From Cervus elaphus (taxonomy: Eukaryota > Chordata > Mammalia > Artiodactyla > Cervidae), in the NCBI RefSeq assembly GCF_910594005.1, contig NC_057823.1, positions 99,248,015 to 99,312,014 of the forward strand: DNA of 64,000 bases. The letters are read 5' to 3'. The notes below the pieces were generated by a model. That model saw only the letters and a program-made list of their open reading frames with translations, did no database searches and was not told the origin of the DNA. The position numbers were made by a program, and so were the translations under genes. Numbering within the stretch: the stretch's first letter is position 1; each line of letters begins with the position of its first letter. Below, one piece after another: positions 35,480 through 48,318 of this stretch.

Positions 35480-35665
35480 TCTTTTAGAAGTGATCCTCCC
35501 ACAGCGTCCTTACCTCCCCTTGTCATAGCTCTTGTTACACTGCAATATCATTACCTGGTACTAATATAATCATGAAGACGAGAAACTGTATTTCTTTAGT
35601 CCAAGTTGGAAGCCTAGACTGAGCAAAGTACCTAGCATATAGCATATGTTCAATAAAAAAATGAA
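35480..35665 (+). repeat. L2 LINE 3'-end fragment
   Basis: Ends with 'agtacctagcatatagcata' and 'tgttcaataaaaaaatgaac', the pattern of the L2 3' end, preceded by a pyrimidine-rich segment and an 'agacgagaaactgtatttct' block in the expected order. It is old and diverged. Confidence 0.55.
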
Positions 35666-35923
35666 CAAATAGGTGAAATTAGAAAAGAAAGTTAAAGTTT
35701 AGGAAATCATCTTAGTGAGTACTAATATAGCAAAAAGGGATATTAGTATAAGATGCAAACATATAGACGTGTACAAAATGTGCAGGTGACTATAATATTG
35801 ATGTCTACTTTTAACAGAATTACAAGAGTCAAAAAAGGAAATCATAATAAATAGACATGAAACATGAAATCCTACAGTGACAAAAGCAGCAATTGTTAAT
35901 CTGTGGGGCACAGAAAGAATAGA

Positions 35924-36164
35924 GGGACTTCTCTGATGATTCAGTTTGTAAAGTGGCCTCTGATGACTCAGTTCGCATTTGCCTGCAATGCAGCAGCCGC
36001 AGGAGACATGGGTTCGATCCCTGGGTAAGAAAGATTCCCTGGAGGAGGGCATGGCGACCTACTCCAGTATTCTTGCCTGAAGAACCCAATGGATAGAGGA
36101 GCCTGCTGGGCTACAGTCCAAGGGTTGCAAATAGTTGGACACAGCTGAAGGAAGCTAGCAACAC
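35924..36164 (+). repeat. Bov-tA SINE with lengthened head
   Basis: Head 'gggacttctctgatgattca' is followed by a second head-like 'tctgatgactcagttcgcat', so the tRNA-like part is partly duplicated. Then come 'gggttcgatccctgggtaag' and a Bov-A unit ending near 'gttggacacagctgaaggaa'. Confidence 0.88.
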
Positions 36165-36315
36165 ATGCAGAGAGAACAGAATAGCTTAGGATTCAGCATT
36201 TCTTAAAACTTTACTTGGATATTTAACAAAGCGACCTCATGGTTATCTATCTCACATAAAAGAGAAATGTGCTTAAACTTGACAATGCCTGTAATTGGGT
36301 ATCTAATGGGGACAT

Positions 36316-37351
36316 TTCACAACAAACTGTAGAAAATTCTTAAAGTGGAGGAAATACCAGATCACCTTACCTGCCTCCTGAGAAATCTGGATGCAGGTCA
36401 AGAAGCAACAGTTAGAACTGGACATGGATCCTGGTTCAAAATTGGGAAAGGAGTACATCAAGGCTGTGTACTGTCACCCTGCTTATTTAACTTAAATGCA
36501 GAGTACATCATGAGAAATGCTGGGCTGGATGAAGCACAAGCTGGAATCAAGATTTCCAGGAGAAATATCAGTAACTTCAGATATGCAGATGACACCACCC
36601 TTATGGCAGAAAGCAAAGAGGAACTAAAGAGCCTCTTGATGAAAGTGAAAGAGGAGAGTGAAAAAGCAGGCTTAAAACTCAACATTCAAAAAACTAGATC
36701 ATAACACCCAGCCCCATCACTTCATGACAAATAGATAGAGAAACAATGGAAACAGTGACAGACTTTATTTTCTTGGGCTCCAAAATCACTGCAGATGGTA
36801 ACCGCAGTGTGAAATTAAAAGACACTTGCTCCTTGGAAGAAAAGTTATGAACAACCTCAACAGCATATTAAAAAGCAGAGATGTTACTTTACCAACAAAG
36901 GTCTGTCTAGTTAAAGCTATGGTTTTTCTGGTAGTTATGTAAGGATGTGAGGGTTGGACCATAAAGAAAGGTGAGCACCGAAGAATTGATGCTTTTGGAT
37001 TGTGGTGTTGGAGGACTCTTGGGAGTCCCTTGGACTGCAAGGAGATCCAATCAGTCCATCCTAAAGGAAATCAATCCTGAATATGCATTGGAAGGACTGA
37101 GGTTGAAGCTGAAGCTCCAATACTTTGGCCACCTGATGCGAACAACTGACTCATTGGAAAAGACCCTGATGCTGGGAAAAGTTGAAGGTGGAAGGAGAAA
37201 GGGACAACACAGGATGAGATGGTTGGATGGCATCACTGACTCAATGGACATGAGTTTGAGCAAGCTCCGGTAGTTGGTGATGGACAGGGAGGCCTGGCAT
37301 GCTGCAGTCCATGGGGTTGCAAAGAATTGTACACGACTCAGTAACTGAACA
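36316..37351 (+). mobile_element. BovB LINE, 5'-truncated, with reverse transcriptase remnant
   Basis: Covers the C-terminal half of the BovB reverse transcriptase and the 3' end. A 119-codon open frame (36345-36704) keeps the catalytic YADD motif (36582-36593). GGGACAT stands at 36309-36315 and 37352-37358, a target-site duplication. Later frames are broken, so the copy is inactive. Confidence 0.95.
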
Positions 37352-37359
37352 GGGACATA

Positions 37360-38500
37360 AAAACATATTTTCTGGAGGAATTATTGTGACTTACTTAATT
37401 TGACGGCTTTGAATTTTCTGAATGCTTAAATTTTTTTTTCTCATTCTCAAGTGATGATTCTTGATGGAATTGACCTATCCTTCTTAAATTAATTTTTTAA
37501 AGGCATAAAACAAATAAAAATGGGAAGTCTTTCAATTCATATTCTTTCATGTATAGCTATAGCAATTTTGCATCTTATGCTAACTCTGCATAGATGTTAT
37601 CAAAAGTGAATTCAATTGTTGGACATATCCTTGGTGTCCAAGGAATTAGAGAACTGGTCATTGGTATCAGAAAACACTCCAGGGCATACTGTGCGGGGAG
37701 TTAATCAATTGTTTATGGAAATGTTAGATATTCTGACAACCAAGCCTGATTCTCTATTTATTTTGAATGATGTTGCCATATTCCCCAAACATAATCCAAT
37801 TATGTAGGTGAAGAAATAGAAAAATACATGGGAAAACCATTAACTTTGGGAAAAAAAAATGTTTTTCAGTCACAACCTATGTGGCCAGTTGAAATTGGAA
37901 CACGTATGATGTTATGGAAGGTAAACTCTGGACAATGTGCGTCCTGCAGAATCGAAATTACTAGTAGTTGAAGTAGGCTTCACATTTATTCTTACTAAAT
38001 GTTGCATCAGAAGTTGTATTTGTCACTCGTGTGAAAGGTCTAAGATGAAGTTTAAAATGGAAAAAGACATTATGGATGCGGTGGTTGCCAAATAGTATTT
38101 CAGAAATAACATAGGAAAGATGAGAGAGGTTTCCCAACAATAAATGCAGATCTGTTTCACCTGCCAAGTTTAGAAGAGATGTATTTCTCCACTTAGTATG
38201 CAGTAGACATATTCATCCATTATTAATATTCACCAGAATGGAAAGATAAACATCAGTTAACTTCAAACCAAATTGAGGGAGTTATAGAAGTGAAGAGGAA
38301 TATAAACACAGACATCTGGAGTACAGTACGTTCTGATATCAGGGTAAGGCATAAGATGTATTAATAATTACAGGATCTCCTATTATTTTAGCTAAAGATT
38401 TTCATTTATTTCAATATATTTTATTAGAAGTACCTGCTATTAATTTAAATAAATCAGCAGAAAGAAGAGGTTGGAAGCAAAGAGAGGGATATTTGAAGAG
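37360..38500. other. Intronic stretch without recognised feature
   Basis: Unique-looking AT-rich sequence. Short open frames at 37616-37807 (plus) and 37961-38167 (minus) have no recognised domain. Confidence 0.4.
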
Positions 38501-38504
38501 AGAA

Positions 38505-39735
38505 ATAAGCTTTTCTTTACAGCAAAGGAAACCATAAACAAAATGAAATGACAACTCACAGAATTGGAGAAAACATTCTCAAAAGATGCAACCAACAAGG
38601 GTTTACTTTCCAAAATCTGTATACAAACAGCTCATGCAACTCAAGAACAAAAAACAATCCAGTTGAAACGTAGGTAGAAAGATCTAAATAGACATTTGTG
38701 CAAAGAAGAAACAGACACAGACAACAGACACATAAAAGATGCTCAACGTCACTAATTATTAGAGAAACGCAAATCAAAAGTACAATGAAGTAGCAGCTCA
38801 TGACAGTCGGATGACTATGATTAAAAACTTTACAAATAAGAAATGCTGGAGAGGATGTAGAGAAAAAGGTACCCTCCTACACTGTTGCTGGGAATGCAAA
38901 TCGGCACAGCCATTATGGAGAACAGTACAGACTTTCCTCAAAAACTAACAGAATTACAATATGATCCAGCAATCCCTTTCTTGGGCATGTATCTGGACAA
39001 AACTAATCCAAAAAGATGCATGCACCCCTATGTTCAAAGCAGCACTATCTATAGTAGCTCAGACATGGAAACAATCTAAATGTCCATTGGCAGATGGATG
39101 AAAAAAGAAAATGCGGTGTGCATGTACAATGGAATACTACTCAGCCATAAAAAGTACAAAATAATGCCATTTGTAGCAACATGGGTGCAACTAGACATTA
39201 TCACAGTAAGTGAAGTGAGTCAGAATGAGAAAGGCAAATACCATTTGCTATTGCTTATATCTGGAATCTAAAATATGAAACAAATGAAACCACTTACAAA
39301 ACAGAAATAGACTCATGGAAATAGATAACAGACTTGTGGTTGCCAACGGGAAGACGGTAGGGGGAGGACTGGAGAGGGAGACTGGGGTTAGCAGATATAA
39401 AATATTATTTATAGAATGAATAAACAACAAGGTTTACTGTATGGCACAGAGGATACATCCAGCATCTTCTGATAAACCACAATGGAAAAGAATATAAAAA
39501 AAACAATATGTGTGTGTACACACACACACACACACACACATATATAACATATATTTATATATAAAAATTTAAATAATTGAATTTATATAAAGATTTATAT
39601 ATAAAAACAGATAAATATTTATACATATATATAAAATTGAATCACTTTCCTGTATAGCAGAAATTAACAGTACATTGTAAATCAACTATACTTTATTTTT
39701 TTTTCAACTATACTTTAATAAAAAACAAATAAATG
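38505..39735 (+). mobile_element. L1 LINE, 3' portion, ruminant type
   Basis: Starts in ORF2 ('agaattggagaaaacattct' at 38560-38579), passes the C-terminal coding region (frame 38885-39079) and the 3' UTR, and ends 'gtaaatcaactatactttat', then a second 'caactatactttaataaaaa' and an A-rich tail. It is the best-preserved L1 in the window but 5' truncated and without an intact frame. Confidence 0.9.
39506..39645. repeat. Compound (TG/CA)n-(TA)n microsatellite inside the L1 3' UTR
   Basis: 'tgtgtgtgtacacacacaca' (39508-39527) leads into about 100 bp of TA-rich repeat. It expanded within the L1 3' UTR, splitting the collinear match. Confidence 0.85.
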
Positions 39736-39799
39736 TTTCTTAATTACCCAAAGGGTAATTTATTGAACCTGTTTTTCAGGGATCTTTTAGTTAGAGCCA

Positions 39800-39990
39800 A
39801 GCCTTGTTTAGTATTTACAATGTGTCAGGCACAAATCTCTATGCTTTACATATAACTCAAATGATTCTCAGCAATGTTATGAAGTAGATATTCTTAATAG
39901 CTCCATTTTACAGATCTGAAGCCTGAAGCATAGATGAGCATGAAAAATCGGCCCAAAGAGTGAGCTGGTACTGGGAACTAGGAAATAACA
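39800..39990 (-). repeat. MIR SINE
   Basis: Reversed MIR: 'caatgtgtcaggcacaaatc', 'aaatgattctcagcaatgtt', 'ctccattttacagatctgaa', 'gaagc' and 'gagctggtactgggaac'. Confidence 0.8.
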
Positions 39991-41689
39991 ATCTCCCTTC
40001 AGAGTTTGTGCCCTAGAAACTAGGTTGAGCTGAATCTTAGTAAAGCTATTAATCTGGCCAAGCCATTTTTAATTGGCATTACATCAATTCAACTGGAAAT
40101 TAAAAAATTAAATTACTATAAAGTAAAATGTGTCTGAGAGTCCTATACTCATTCCATGTTAGAAGTGTTGTGGGTATTATTCTGAGATTAGTTAGTAAGT
40201 ATGTTACATTAACTTATAAAATGCAGAGAAGTAGGAATACTTCTAAAATCTAACACGGAAAAATAGGTCAATGTGCTTTTCTTGGTTAAATATATGGCAC
40301 TCTTATTAACTATAACCTAGAATTTAAAAACTTTCACTTTTCTATGGCAAATGTTAAATTCTAAGTTTACTTTATACTTGTCAAAGTTATCATTCTATAT
40401 CTCTGAAGGGGACAAATAATTTTAGGAATAAAATAAACAATATACTTGAATTATGCATAATTAGAAAAACATTTTCTAGGAAGTTATTTTATCATCTCTG
40501 GATTTTATTTTTACTTGAATTCGGCAGCAGTATCATTGATACTTGAAAAAGAATAAAATCCATCAGAGAAAACTGCCACTGTTCTGCTCTGACGTTAAAA
40601 TGGAGTACTTTGGAGACCGACTCTCCAATTTCCAGGCAGAAACACTCCCATGTCAGTTATTATCACTATTGACTTTACTCACAGGAGCTCTAATGGAAGT
40701 TCAGGGAATTTTGTCATTAGTGCTAAAACAAACACACACACACAAACACACCCATTATACCTGAGGGAAATAAGAGGTCATTCTGACTATTAGCTCTCCT
40801 TTCACTTGGAAAATCCAAGTCATCATGTTAGAGGTACTTAGGGAGTCAAGGCTGAATTGGTTTACAAAGGAAAAAAAAAAGAGATAGGGCAGGTATAAGA
40901 TAGATAGACAGTTTAATAGATAGATGATAAATAGGTAGGTAGAGTCCTGCAGCATTATTTTCAATATTTTCTTCAAATTTGGGGAGAACACATAAAACAC
41001 AGTCATAAGCCAATCTGTTTCTTAGTCTTATGTATCCAAGTTCTGTCTCAAAGATAATTCTAAAATATTAAAGCACAGGCAATTTTACTTTTCTTTTATG
41101 TATTTTTCCTTCATATATTGTTCACCCCAAACTCAAAATCCTAACCCTCTCCAATATGTGTGTGTACATGTGTGTTGAAGAAAATAAATTATTTACTTTA
41201 CGTGATAAGTGAAGAACTATAAATAACAGGAGGTGGTAGAGGTCACCAACTGGGCCAAGTGATTCTTCCAGCACAGTACAACATACACCTCAATGCGTGC
41301 ACACACACACAGATACACGCACACACGTTCTTCCATTTGCCAGTGTTCTCCACAGAAAAAAGTAAAATAAATGGCGTCCATAGGTCCTGTAAGCATCAGG
41401 AACCTTTCACTAGGGTTTACTTGTTCGTCTCCAAATCCTCTGTTTCTTGCTTTCCCTAAATCAAATACTATGTCTGTTGCTCCTTATTGCTTCTTCATCA
41501 GGGTAGAAACAATTAATGGAAAAAATGGCACATATCTGTTGTCTATAACATTTACTGGTTCTATGGCATTGAGCAAGCCCTCTCCAGGAAGTAGGAGCAA
41601 AATGTTGGAGATGCAATGGTTACAATGGAACGACATTCGAAGGAATTTAAGAGGTTTTTAGATAAAACACCCACTATATTATTTTCCCC
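39991..41689. other. Intronic stretch with simple repeats only
   Basis: No gene recognised. It contains a CA-rich run at 40731-40751, a GATA-type tetranucleotide patch at about 40896-40940 and CA-rich runs at 41298-41330. An open frame at 41371-41661 has no recognised domain. Confidence 0.45.
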
Positions 41690-41923
41690 GTGCATGCTTG
41701 CTTGCATGCTAAAGTTGCTTCAGTCACGTCCTACTCTATGTGACCCTGTGGACTGTAGCCCGCCAGGCTCCTCTGTCCATGGGATTCTCCAGGCCAGGAT
41801 ACCGGAGTGGGCTGCCATGCCCTCCTCCAGGGGACCTGCCCAGCTCAGGGATGGAACCTGCGTCTCTTGCCTCCCTTGCGTTGGCAGGCGGGTTTCTTTA
41901 ACACTAGAGCCTCCTGGAAAGCC
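41690..41923 (-). repeat. Bov-tA SINE, reverse
   Basis: Reversed Bov-A unit ('gtggactgtagcccgccagg' at 41748-41767) and tRNA-like part with 'cagggatggaacctgcgtct'. It retains several CpG and is well preserved. Confidence 0.92.
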
Positions 41924-44127
41924 ACTATTTTGCCTGTACAGCTCTATACAGTCAGTTTTTTGAGAAAAAATCATCCTCCTCAATTAAAACATTAAAACTT
42001 CTAAAAAGAGAGTAATGGTGAACTGATGATTTCAAGTATTGGAAAAGGTTTGGTTATAATTCTCTTTGCTGAGAAGCTTTTATTATGAAATAAGAAGAAA
42101 ACAATATTTCAGTTTCTTAACATAAAAATCTCTGAAATAAATAACTAGTTATAGTAAATCATAGATTAAACGAAATATTTTTCCTATAAATCTGAACCGC
42201 TACTTCACACATAAACTTTTTTTCTATTTTCAAATGAGTCTTAATCTGTATTAACAATTATTTCCATAGAAGACTGCATTAGACTCCTGGAATATCTAAT
42301 ATAGAATTGGAAGCACAGTTACATGCACATATATATTTTAATCGTGTATTATTATATCAAGTATTAAAACTTACTTCTGCTTTCTTTATAATATTTTTAC
42401 CCAAAACTATCTTCCTATATTTTTCAGTTATAACTAAAGGAAATGGCAATAAAATTTTACTTACTCAGGTTGTTATCATTTTTACATATTATCTTTGTTT
42501 TCACGTTATGTTATTAAGAAATCAGAAATTTCAAATTATGTAAGTAAGCAAATCTCTTACTTGTGAGAATCAATGTCAAAAAGTAGTATAAAATGGAAAA
42601 TTTTGATTCTTGTCAAAATACTTTAAAGTATTTACAGGAGAGAAACTAGAACATAAGAATCTTGCCATATTGTAGCTGTCATTAATAAGATTAGGAGTTC
42701 TTACATTAAAAAATATTCAGATAAATAATAAAAAGTTTAAAGTTCATATTCATTTCTGACAAACAAAATAAAATTGAACACCATTCAAAGTGTTTAGCCA
42801 GGCCAAACTCAATAGCAGATAAAGAACTCGAGAAGTTTTTCCTTAGTCAATAACATTCAAAGACTCCACTTTAGAAATTATCATATAAATGATCCATTAT
42901 GCATGCTTACATTTGCTCAGAATAATAAACCAAAGAGATGAATTATATAAGAGTGATTGATTTTGCTTTTATATGTATCAGTATTGTCAGCGAATTTCCA
43001 TTAGCTGATCTAAGCCATGATAACAGGTAAAATAGAAACAGGTAAAATAGATAACAGGTAAAATAAAAAAGAATATATTCTCATAAGTGAGACAGAATTT
43101 TTGATAAGGGTTGCCAGTGTAATAGAAAGGACTTTGTTTAATAAGCATGTATGTTAGCCACCTGAATTTCTCTAATATACACAAGATCCTTGAATCATAC
43201 ACGTATTCTGGAGGGCTGGATGTGGCTCAATGATTGACAACAGCTATTGCTAAATTTTCTCGAATTTTATAAGCTGGTTGATGCCTCATCAGTAGCTTGA
43301 AATTGAACATGGTGGGATTATTTACATTATCAGCAAATGCTATAATCCAGGTTTGTTTTCCCAGAGAGTTGATATTAAACATTTATTCGCACACACTGCC
43401 TGAAAAGAAATTCTACTGGTGAAATGCTGAGTAATTTTCTGCAACTATTTCACAACCAGTTTCTCAAGATGGTGAAAAGAGCATGATATTTAGTATCAAT
43501 AGATGGATAGTTGAGACTAAATTACTATCTATATACAAATCTTAGCAAGCCATCTAACCTGTCCATATATGCATCCATGTCATTACTTTTAATGAGAGTT
43601 TTGGTTAGATGACGTGAAGTTTTCTCCATTTCTAAGATTGTCTGAATCATGGCCATATATGTTTATATCTCATTCTCCTCCCCAAAAGTAGCACAGTGAA
43701 ACTAATGGTTAAGAGCTGGATAAAGCTGAAAACTGTGATAAGTGATTCAGGCTGACTGTCAGGTTGGAAGGGACAAAGGCCTGTGTGAATGGTGAAGAAC
43801 AGGACAACCACCTCTAGACTCAGAAGACAACAGTTCAGTTATGGCTCACAGTCTTTCTGAAGAAATGAAGGACCAAGTATTGCCAGATTTTCTAAAGAAT
43901 CAACAGAAATTAAAATTTGTATAGGATAGTTCAAGGATCTTAAATATTGGCAACAAATTTCATTTTAAAATATCTGTATTGTTCAACAGATCAGTAGACT
44001 GGAATCAAATTGTTAGTCATCAGTTTGATATCCCTATTCCATAATCCAAGAAGAGGAACAGAAAGAGTGATACGGTGTTTCTACAAGAGAAATGAAAGAA
44101 AGCAGGTGTTTTAGTGAAGTATGAAGT
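41924..44127. other. Intronic stretch, AT-rich, with a small minisatellite
   Basis: No gene recognised. At 43022-43066 the unit 'aacaggtaaaata' occurs three times with small spacers, a short minisatellite. Confidence 0.45.
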
Positions 44128-44329
44128 ATGAAAGTCGCTCAGCCGTGTCCATCTCTTTGCGACCCCATGGACTGTAGCCTACCAGGCTCTTCTGTCCATG
44201 GAATTCTCCAGGTCGGAATACTGGAGTTAGCTGTTCCCTTCTCCAGGGGATCTTCCCAACCCAGGTGTCGAACCCAGGTCTCCCACATTGCAACCGGACT
44301 CTTTACCATCTGCACCACCAGGGAAGCCC
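44128..44329 (-). repeat. Bov-tA SINE, reverse
   Basis: Reversed Bov-A ('catggactgtagcctaccag' at 44167-44186) and tRNA-like part ('cgaacccaggtctcccacat'), ending 'caccagggaagccc'. A 'gaagtat' repeat sits at its left border. Confidence 0.92.
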
Positions 44330-45734
44330 AACATTATATTACTGATACTACTAGCAAAGAGATGAGTGCCAAATAGATCCCATAACAATATGTTAGAAAA
44401 ATCTGCTTTGACCAGAAATAATACATAAACTATATTTTTCTTATTCCAGTCCAAACATTAATAACAAATTATGTTGGGCACACTAGAGAAAAAACCTGCC
44501 AAATTATACACTAAAAGAGAAGTCCCAGCGTAACTTGCCATTTGCTTATTTATCTATAAGAATTCAGTTAGTTTAATCTGAATTTCAAATAAATACAGAC
44601 TTGAGTCCAGAGACTTAGGTCTAAGTCATCAACATTGCAGCTACTTAGAATACAATCTCTGACAATTGTCTCAGGTGTATCTCCATGAATGATTGCTTTG
44701 TATGGAATGATAAACGTATATAATAGAAAACACAGGCGTCACTGGGTATTTTCAGTCAGTTGTGAAACAATGTCATCCACAATAAGCTTCCCAGCAAAAC
44801 TGTTTAAACCATGTGAACAAAGCTAGTTTAAAAAAAAAAAAAACAGATTATTTTTTGTTCCTATAGCCTTTCACCAATTTAGAATATGTAAGATTTGTTA
44901 TTTAGTTACGATACAAATTTCACTGATTCTCTAGGCAAATAATTTTAAAACTCCTTAACGGGCTTCAAATTTTGCTTAAAATATTTCAAATATAGATGGT
45001 TTGAGGTTTACAAGTAATATGGCACAAAATCATTCAGTTTTATAGAAGAGATCTTGATTTTGCTCTGCAGAAGTCAGCTGAAAGCCTGGGTAGATAAATG
45101 AGGTTCAATTTAATGAAATGCTTCAGAACCCAGCTATAGGATTTGTGTTATTTCCTTAAGAGTTGGAAAAAAAAATGGTATTCAATTTTAGTATTACTTA
45201 AGAACTTGTGTCTGAACTTTGGCGTGTAAATCCTCAGCAAAACAAAGTTTACTCAGTTGTTTCCTCTTTTTGTCTATGAAAGATAACATTCTTTTATCTC
45301 TGGCCAGGAAACACAAGTCAGAAACAGTTCAAGATATGTGATAAGATATAAATAGGAATGCATTCACTTTTTGAATATCATTCTGGCAAAGAGTATAAAG
45401 CTAAATAAATTAACAGTTTTATTATAGTCAAAAATCATACATTCAAAAGGAATGATAAAATGGTGTAATATTGCCAATAAAATATTGTCATGCTAATATA
45501 AAGCTACTTTCTTCTATAGAGACATTGCTGGAAAGTGAGCTGCTGAAATCAGCAATACAGGTTCTGCCACTAATTGAATATCTACAAGTAGTCTTGGATC
45601 AGACTGGGTTTCAATAGTCTGCTCTGTAAAATGAGGGGTTTATAGCTCAATTATGTCTAAGGATCAGCCTCTTTGATATATACTAATTATCTATGTATAA
45701 GGTATCTCTATATTTAAAATTATATTCTGCCTAA
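44330..45734. other. Intronic stretch without recognised gene
   Basis: AT-rich intron. A MIR-like block at about 45560-45650 ('caggttctgccactaattga' ... 'ctgctctgtaaaatgagggg') is the only trace of a repeat. Confidence 0.4.
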
Positions 45735-45870
45735 TTTTTGATAGGGTTGTTTGATTTTTTTTTGTTATTGAGCTGTATGAGCTCTTTATATATTTTCCAT
45801 ATCAAGCCCTTGTTGGTTACATCATTTACAAATATTTTCTCTTGTTCTGTAGATTGTCTTTTCAAATATT
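45735..45870 (-). repeat. L1 LINE fragment, reverse
   Basis: 'ttgttattgagctgtatgag' (45763-45782), 'ctctttatatattttccata' and 'acaaatattttctcttgttc' match L1 ORF2 read in reverse. It is the only LINE in the intron lying in the same direction as ST8SIA4, and only about 135 bp long. Confidence 0.75.
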
Positions 45871-46168
45871 TTTACCACACCTCAAATCTTTTTAAACTAT
45901 TCCTGATCCTGAACTTTTAAAGTGTGGTTTTATCAATGAGACACAACAAAATTTTTCTGATGCGTGAAATGACAGTCTGAAATGCTTTTCAAATGAGTTA
46001 AAGTTTTCTCAGCGATTATGCATTTCCTCACACCTTCTTTAACATTTTAAAATATTTTCTACTTATTTTAAGGAAGACTATAGTGATATTTTTAAAGAAA
46101 TCCAAATCAGAGGATACAGTTGCTTTAAGGTATGTATATAAATGCATGGCAATTTTAGAGGTTCCTTT

Positions 46169-46511
46169 AGACTCTTGAGAGTCCCTTGGACTGCAAGGAG
46201 ATCTAACTAGTCCATCCTAAAGGAGATTAGTCCTGAATATTCATTGGAAGGACTGATGTTGAAGCTGAAACTCTGATACTTCGGCCACCTGATGCAAAGA
46301 GCTGACTCATTTGAAAAGTCCATGATGCTGGGAAAGATTGAAGGTGGGAGGAGAAGGGGACGACAGAGGATGAGATGGCTGGATGGCATCATGGACTCAA
46401 TGGACATAAGTTTGAATAAACTCCGGGAATTGCTGATGGACAGGGAGGCCTGGCGTGCTGCAGTCCATCGGGTCACAAATAGTCGGACATGACTGAGCGA
46501 CTGAACTGAAC
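46169..46511 (+). mobile_element. BovB LINE, 5'-truncated 3' end
   Basis: Begins 'agactcttgagagtcccttg' and continues through the BovB 3' region to 'gactgagcgactgaactgaa'. No convincing target duplication was seen. Confidence 0.93.
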
Positions 46512-47103
46512 TTAGGGTAAAATATGGGGGATTTTCAAAGAAACTACAAAATTAGTTTTCAATATATTACTCTAACGAAATGAAGAACAAGTTATGAAAT
46601 TGTTCCCTAAAATCATCAACCATCAGCTTGTTGAGAAAGTCCCCAATCAAACCTAAGTGTTAAAAGGTCCAGAAGATTGAGCGAGGATGCCAAATTCCCC
46701 AAACAGTTCACTTCATCGTGAGTCACGGGCTTGGGCAATGCAGAGTCATTTCCTAGCACGCTAACTGCTGGGGAGGAAACCGCATGGCTCCATCATCTCC
46801 TGGCCAGCTGGGACAGCATCACATCTGAATAGTTCAGTCTGCTTTCAGTCTCCTTCCCAGACAGGCTATGTTTGTGTTTGTGATTTCCCTGTCCCCAAGA
46901 GTCTTCACAGTACAAGAAAACCAGTCTACAAAGATTCCCTATTATTTAGATCCAAAAGAATAAAGTGAATGAAAATAGCGGTGTGTCACTTTTTTTTTTT
47001 TTTGGTAATTGTTTCTTCCTCTTCTGTTTTCCAGTAAATCTCTGCCCTCCATGTAATCTGTTTGCAGGCCAAGTATGCCTCCTCATCATATTTAGTGCCT
47101 GGC
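46512..47103. other. Intronic stretch without recognised feature
   Basis: Unique-looking sequence with a slightly higher GC patch at about 46690-46870 and a poly(T) run at 46989-47002. Confidence 0.4.
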
Positions 47104-47115
47104 ATGCTGTGAAAT

Positions 47116-47328
47116 GGGCTTCCCTGGTGGCTCAGAGGGTAATGTGTCTGCCTGCAATGCAGGAGACCTGGGTTCGATCCCTGGGTCGGGAAGATCCCCT
47201 GGAGAAGGAAATGGCAACCCACTCCAGTACTCTTGCCTGGAAAATTCCACAGACAGAGGAGCCCGGTGGGCTACAGTCCGTGGGGTCGCAAAGAGTCGGA
47301 CACGACTGAGCGACTTCACTCACTTCAC
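47116..47328 (+). repeat. Bov-tA SINE inserted at the BovB 5' junction
   Basis: A well-preserved Bov-tA, from 'gggcttccctggtggctcag' to 'ccacttcact'-type repeats, with many intact CpG. It is flanked by perfect 11-bp copies of TGCTGTGAAAT (47105-47115 and 47329-47339). The right copy overlaps the start of the adjacent BovB, so the SINE came later. Confidence 0.96.
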
Positions 47329-47339
47329 TGCTGTGAAAT

Positions 47340-48128
47340 ATCAATAACCTCAGATACGCAGACGACACCACCCTTACGGCGAAAGTGAAGAGGAACTAAA
47401 AAGCCTCTTGATGAAAGTTAAAAAGGAGAGTGAAAAAGTTGGCTTAAAGGCTTTGGAAAACTAAGATCATGGCATCTGGTCCCATCACTTCATGGGAAAT
47501 AGAAGGGGAAAAAGTGGAAACAGTGTCAGACTTTATTTTTTTGGGCTCCAAAACCACTGCAGATGGTGATTGCAGCCATGAAATTAAAAGACGCTTACTC
47601 CTTGGAAGGAAAGTTATGACCAACTTGGATAGCATATTAAAAAGCAGAAACGTTACTTTGTCAACAAACGTCTGTCTAGTCAAGGCTATGGTTTTTCCAG
47701 TGGTCATGTATGGATGTGAGACTTGGACTGTGAAGAAAGCTGAGCGCTGAAGAATTGGTGCTTTTGAACTGTTGTGTTGGAGAAGACTCTTGAGGGTCCC
47801 TTGGACTGCAAGGAGATCCAACCAGTCCATCCTAAAGGAGATCAGTCCTGGGTAATCATTGGAATGACTGATGCTGAAGCTGAAACTGCAATACCTTGGC
47901 CACCTCATGCGAAGAGTTGACTCATTGGAAAAGACCCTGATGCTGGGAGGGATTGGGGGCAGGAGGAGAAGGGGACGACAGAGGATGAGATGGCTGGATG
48001 GCATCACTGACTCGATGGACATGAGTTTGAGTAAACTCTGGGAGTTGGTGATGGACAGGGAGGCCCAGCGTGCTGCGGTTCATGGGGTTGCAAAGAGTTG
48101 GACACGACTGAGCGACTGAACTGAACTG
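47340..48128 (+). mobile_element. BovB LINE, 5'-truncated
   Basis: Starts inside the reverse transcriptase coding part just upstream of the catalytic YADD codons (47355-47366) and runs to the 'actgaactga' tail. Its own target duplication is ATGCTGTGAAA at 47104-47114 and 48129-48139. It retains several CpG, suggesting a fairly young copy, but single-base losses near 47385 and later break the frame. Confidence 0.95.
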
Positions 48129-48318
48129 ATGCTGTGAAAAGTCCATGGACTTAGATCCTGTGTACACCAAGTGAAATGAGAAAACCAGAGCAAGGGAAAT
48201 GTCAAGCCCACCATATATCATGGTGGAGAAAGAAGAGAGACACATAAATCTGTTTGAATATAATTTTGTCCTGTCACCTTGAATTATTTCTAAGCAGGTT
48301 ACTCTCTTTAGTAGTTGT

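Noticed and set aside
36345..36704. Possible functional reverse transcriptase gene
   Set aside because: It is a 5'-truncated BovB copy with broken downstream frames and no endonuclease, so not a domesticated or active gene on this evidence.
47444..48022. 192-codon minus-strand open frame, the longest in the window
   Set aside because: It is the antisense of a BovB copy. The same antisense frame recurs in the other BovB copies (for example 55632-56000).
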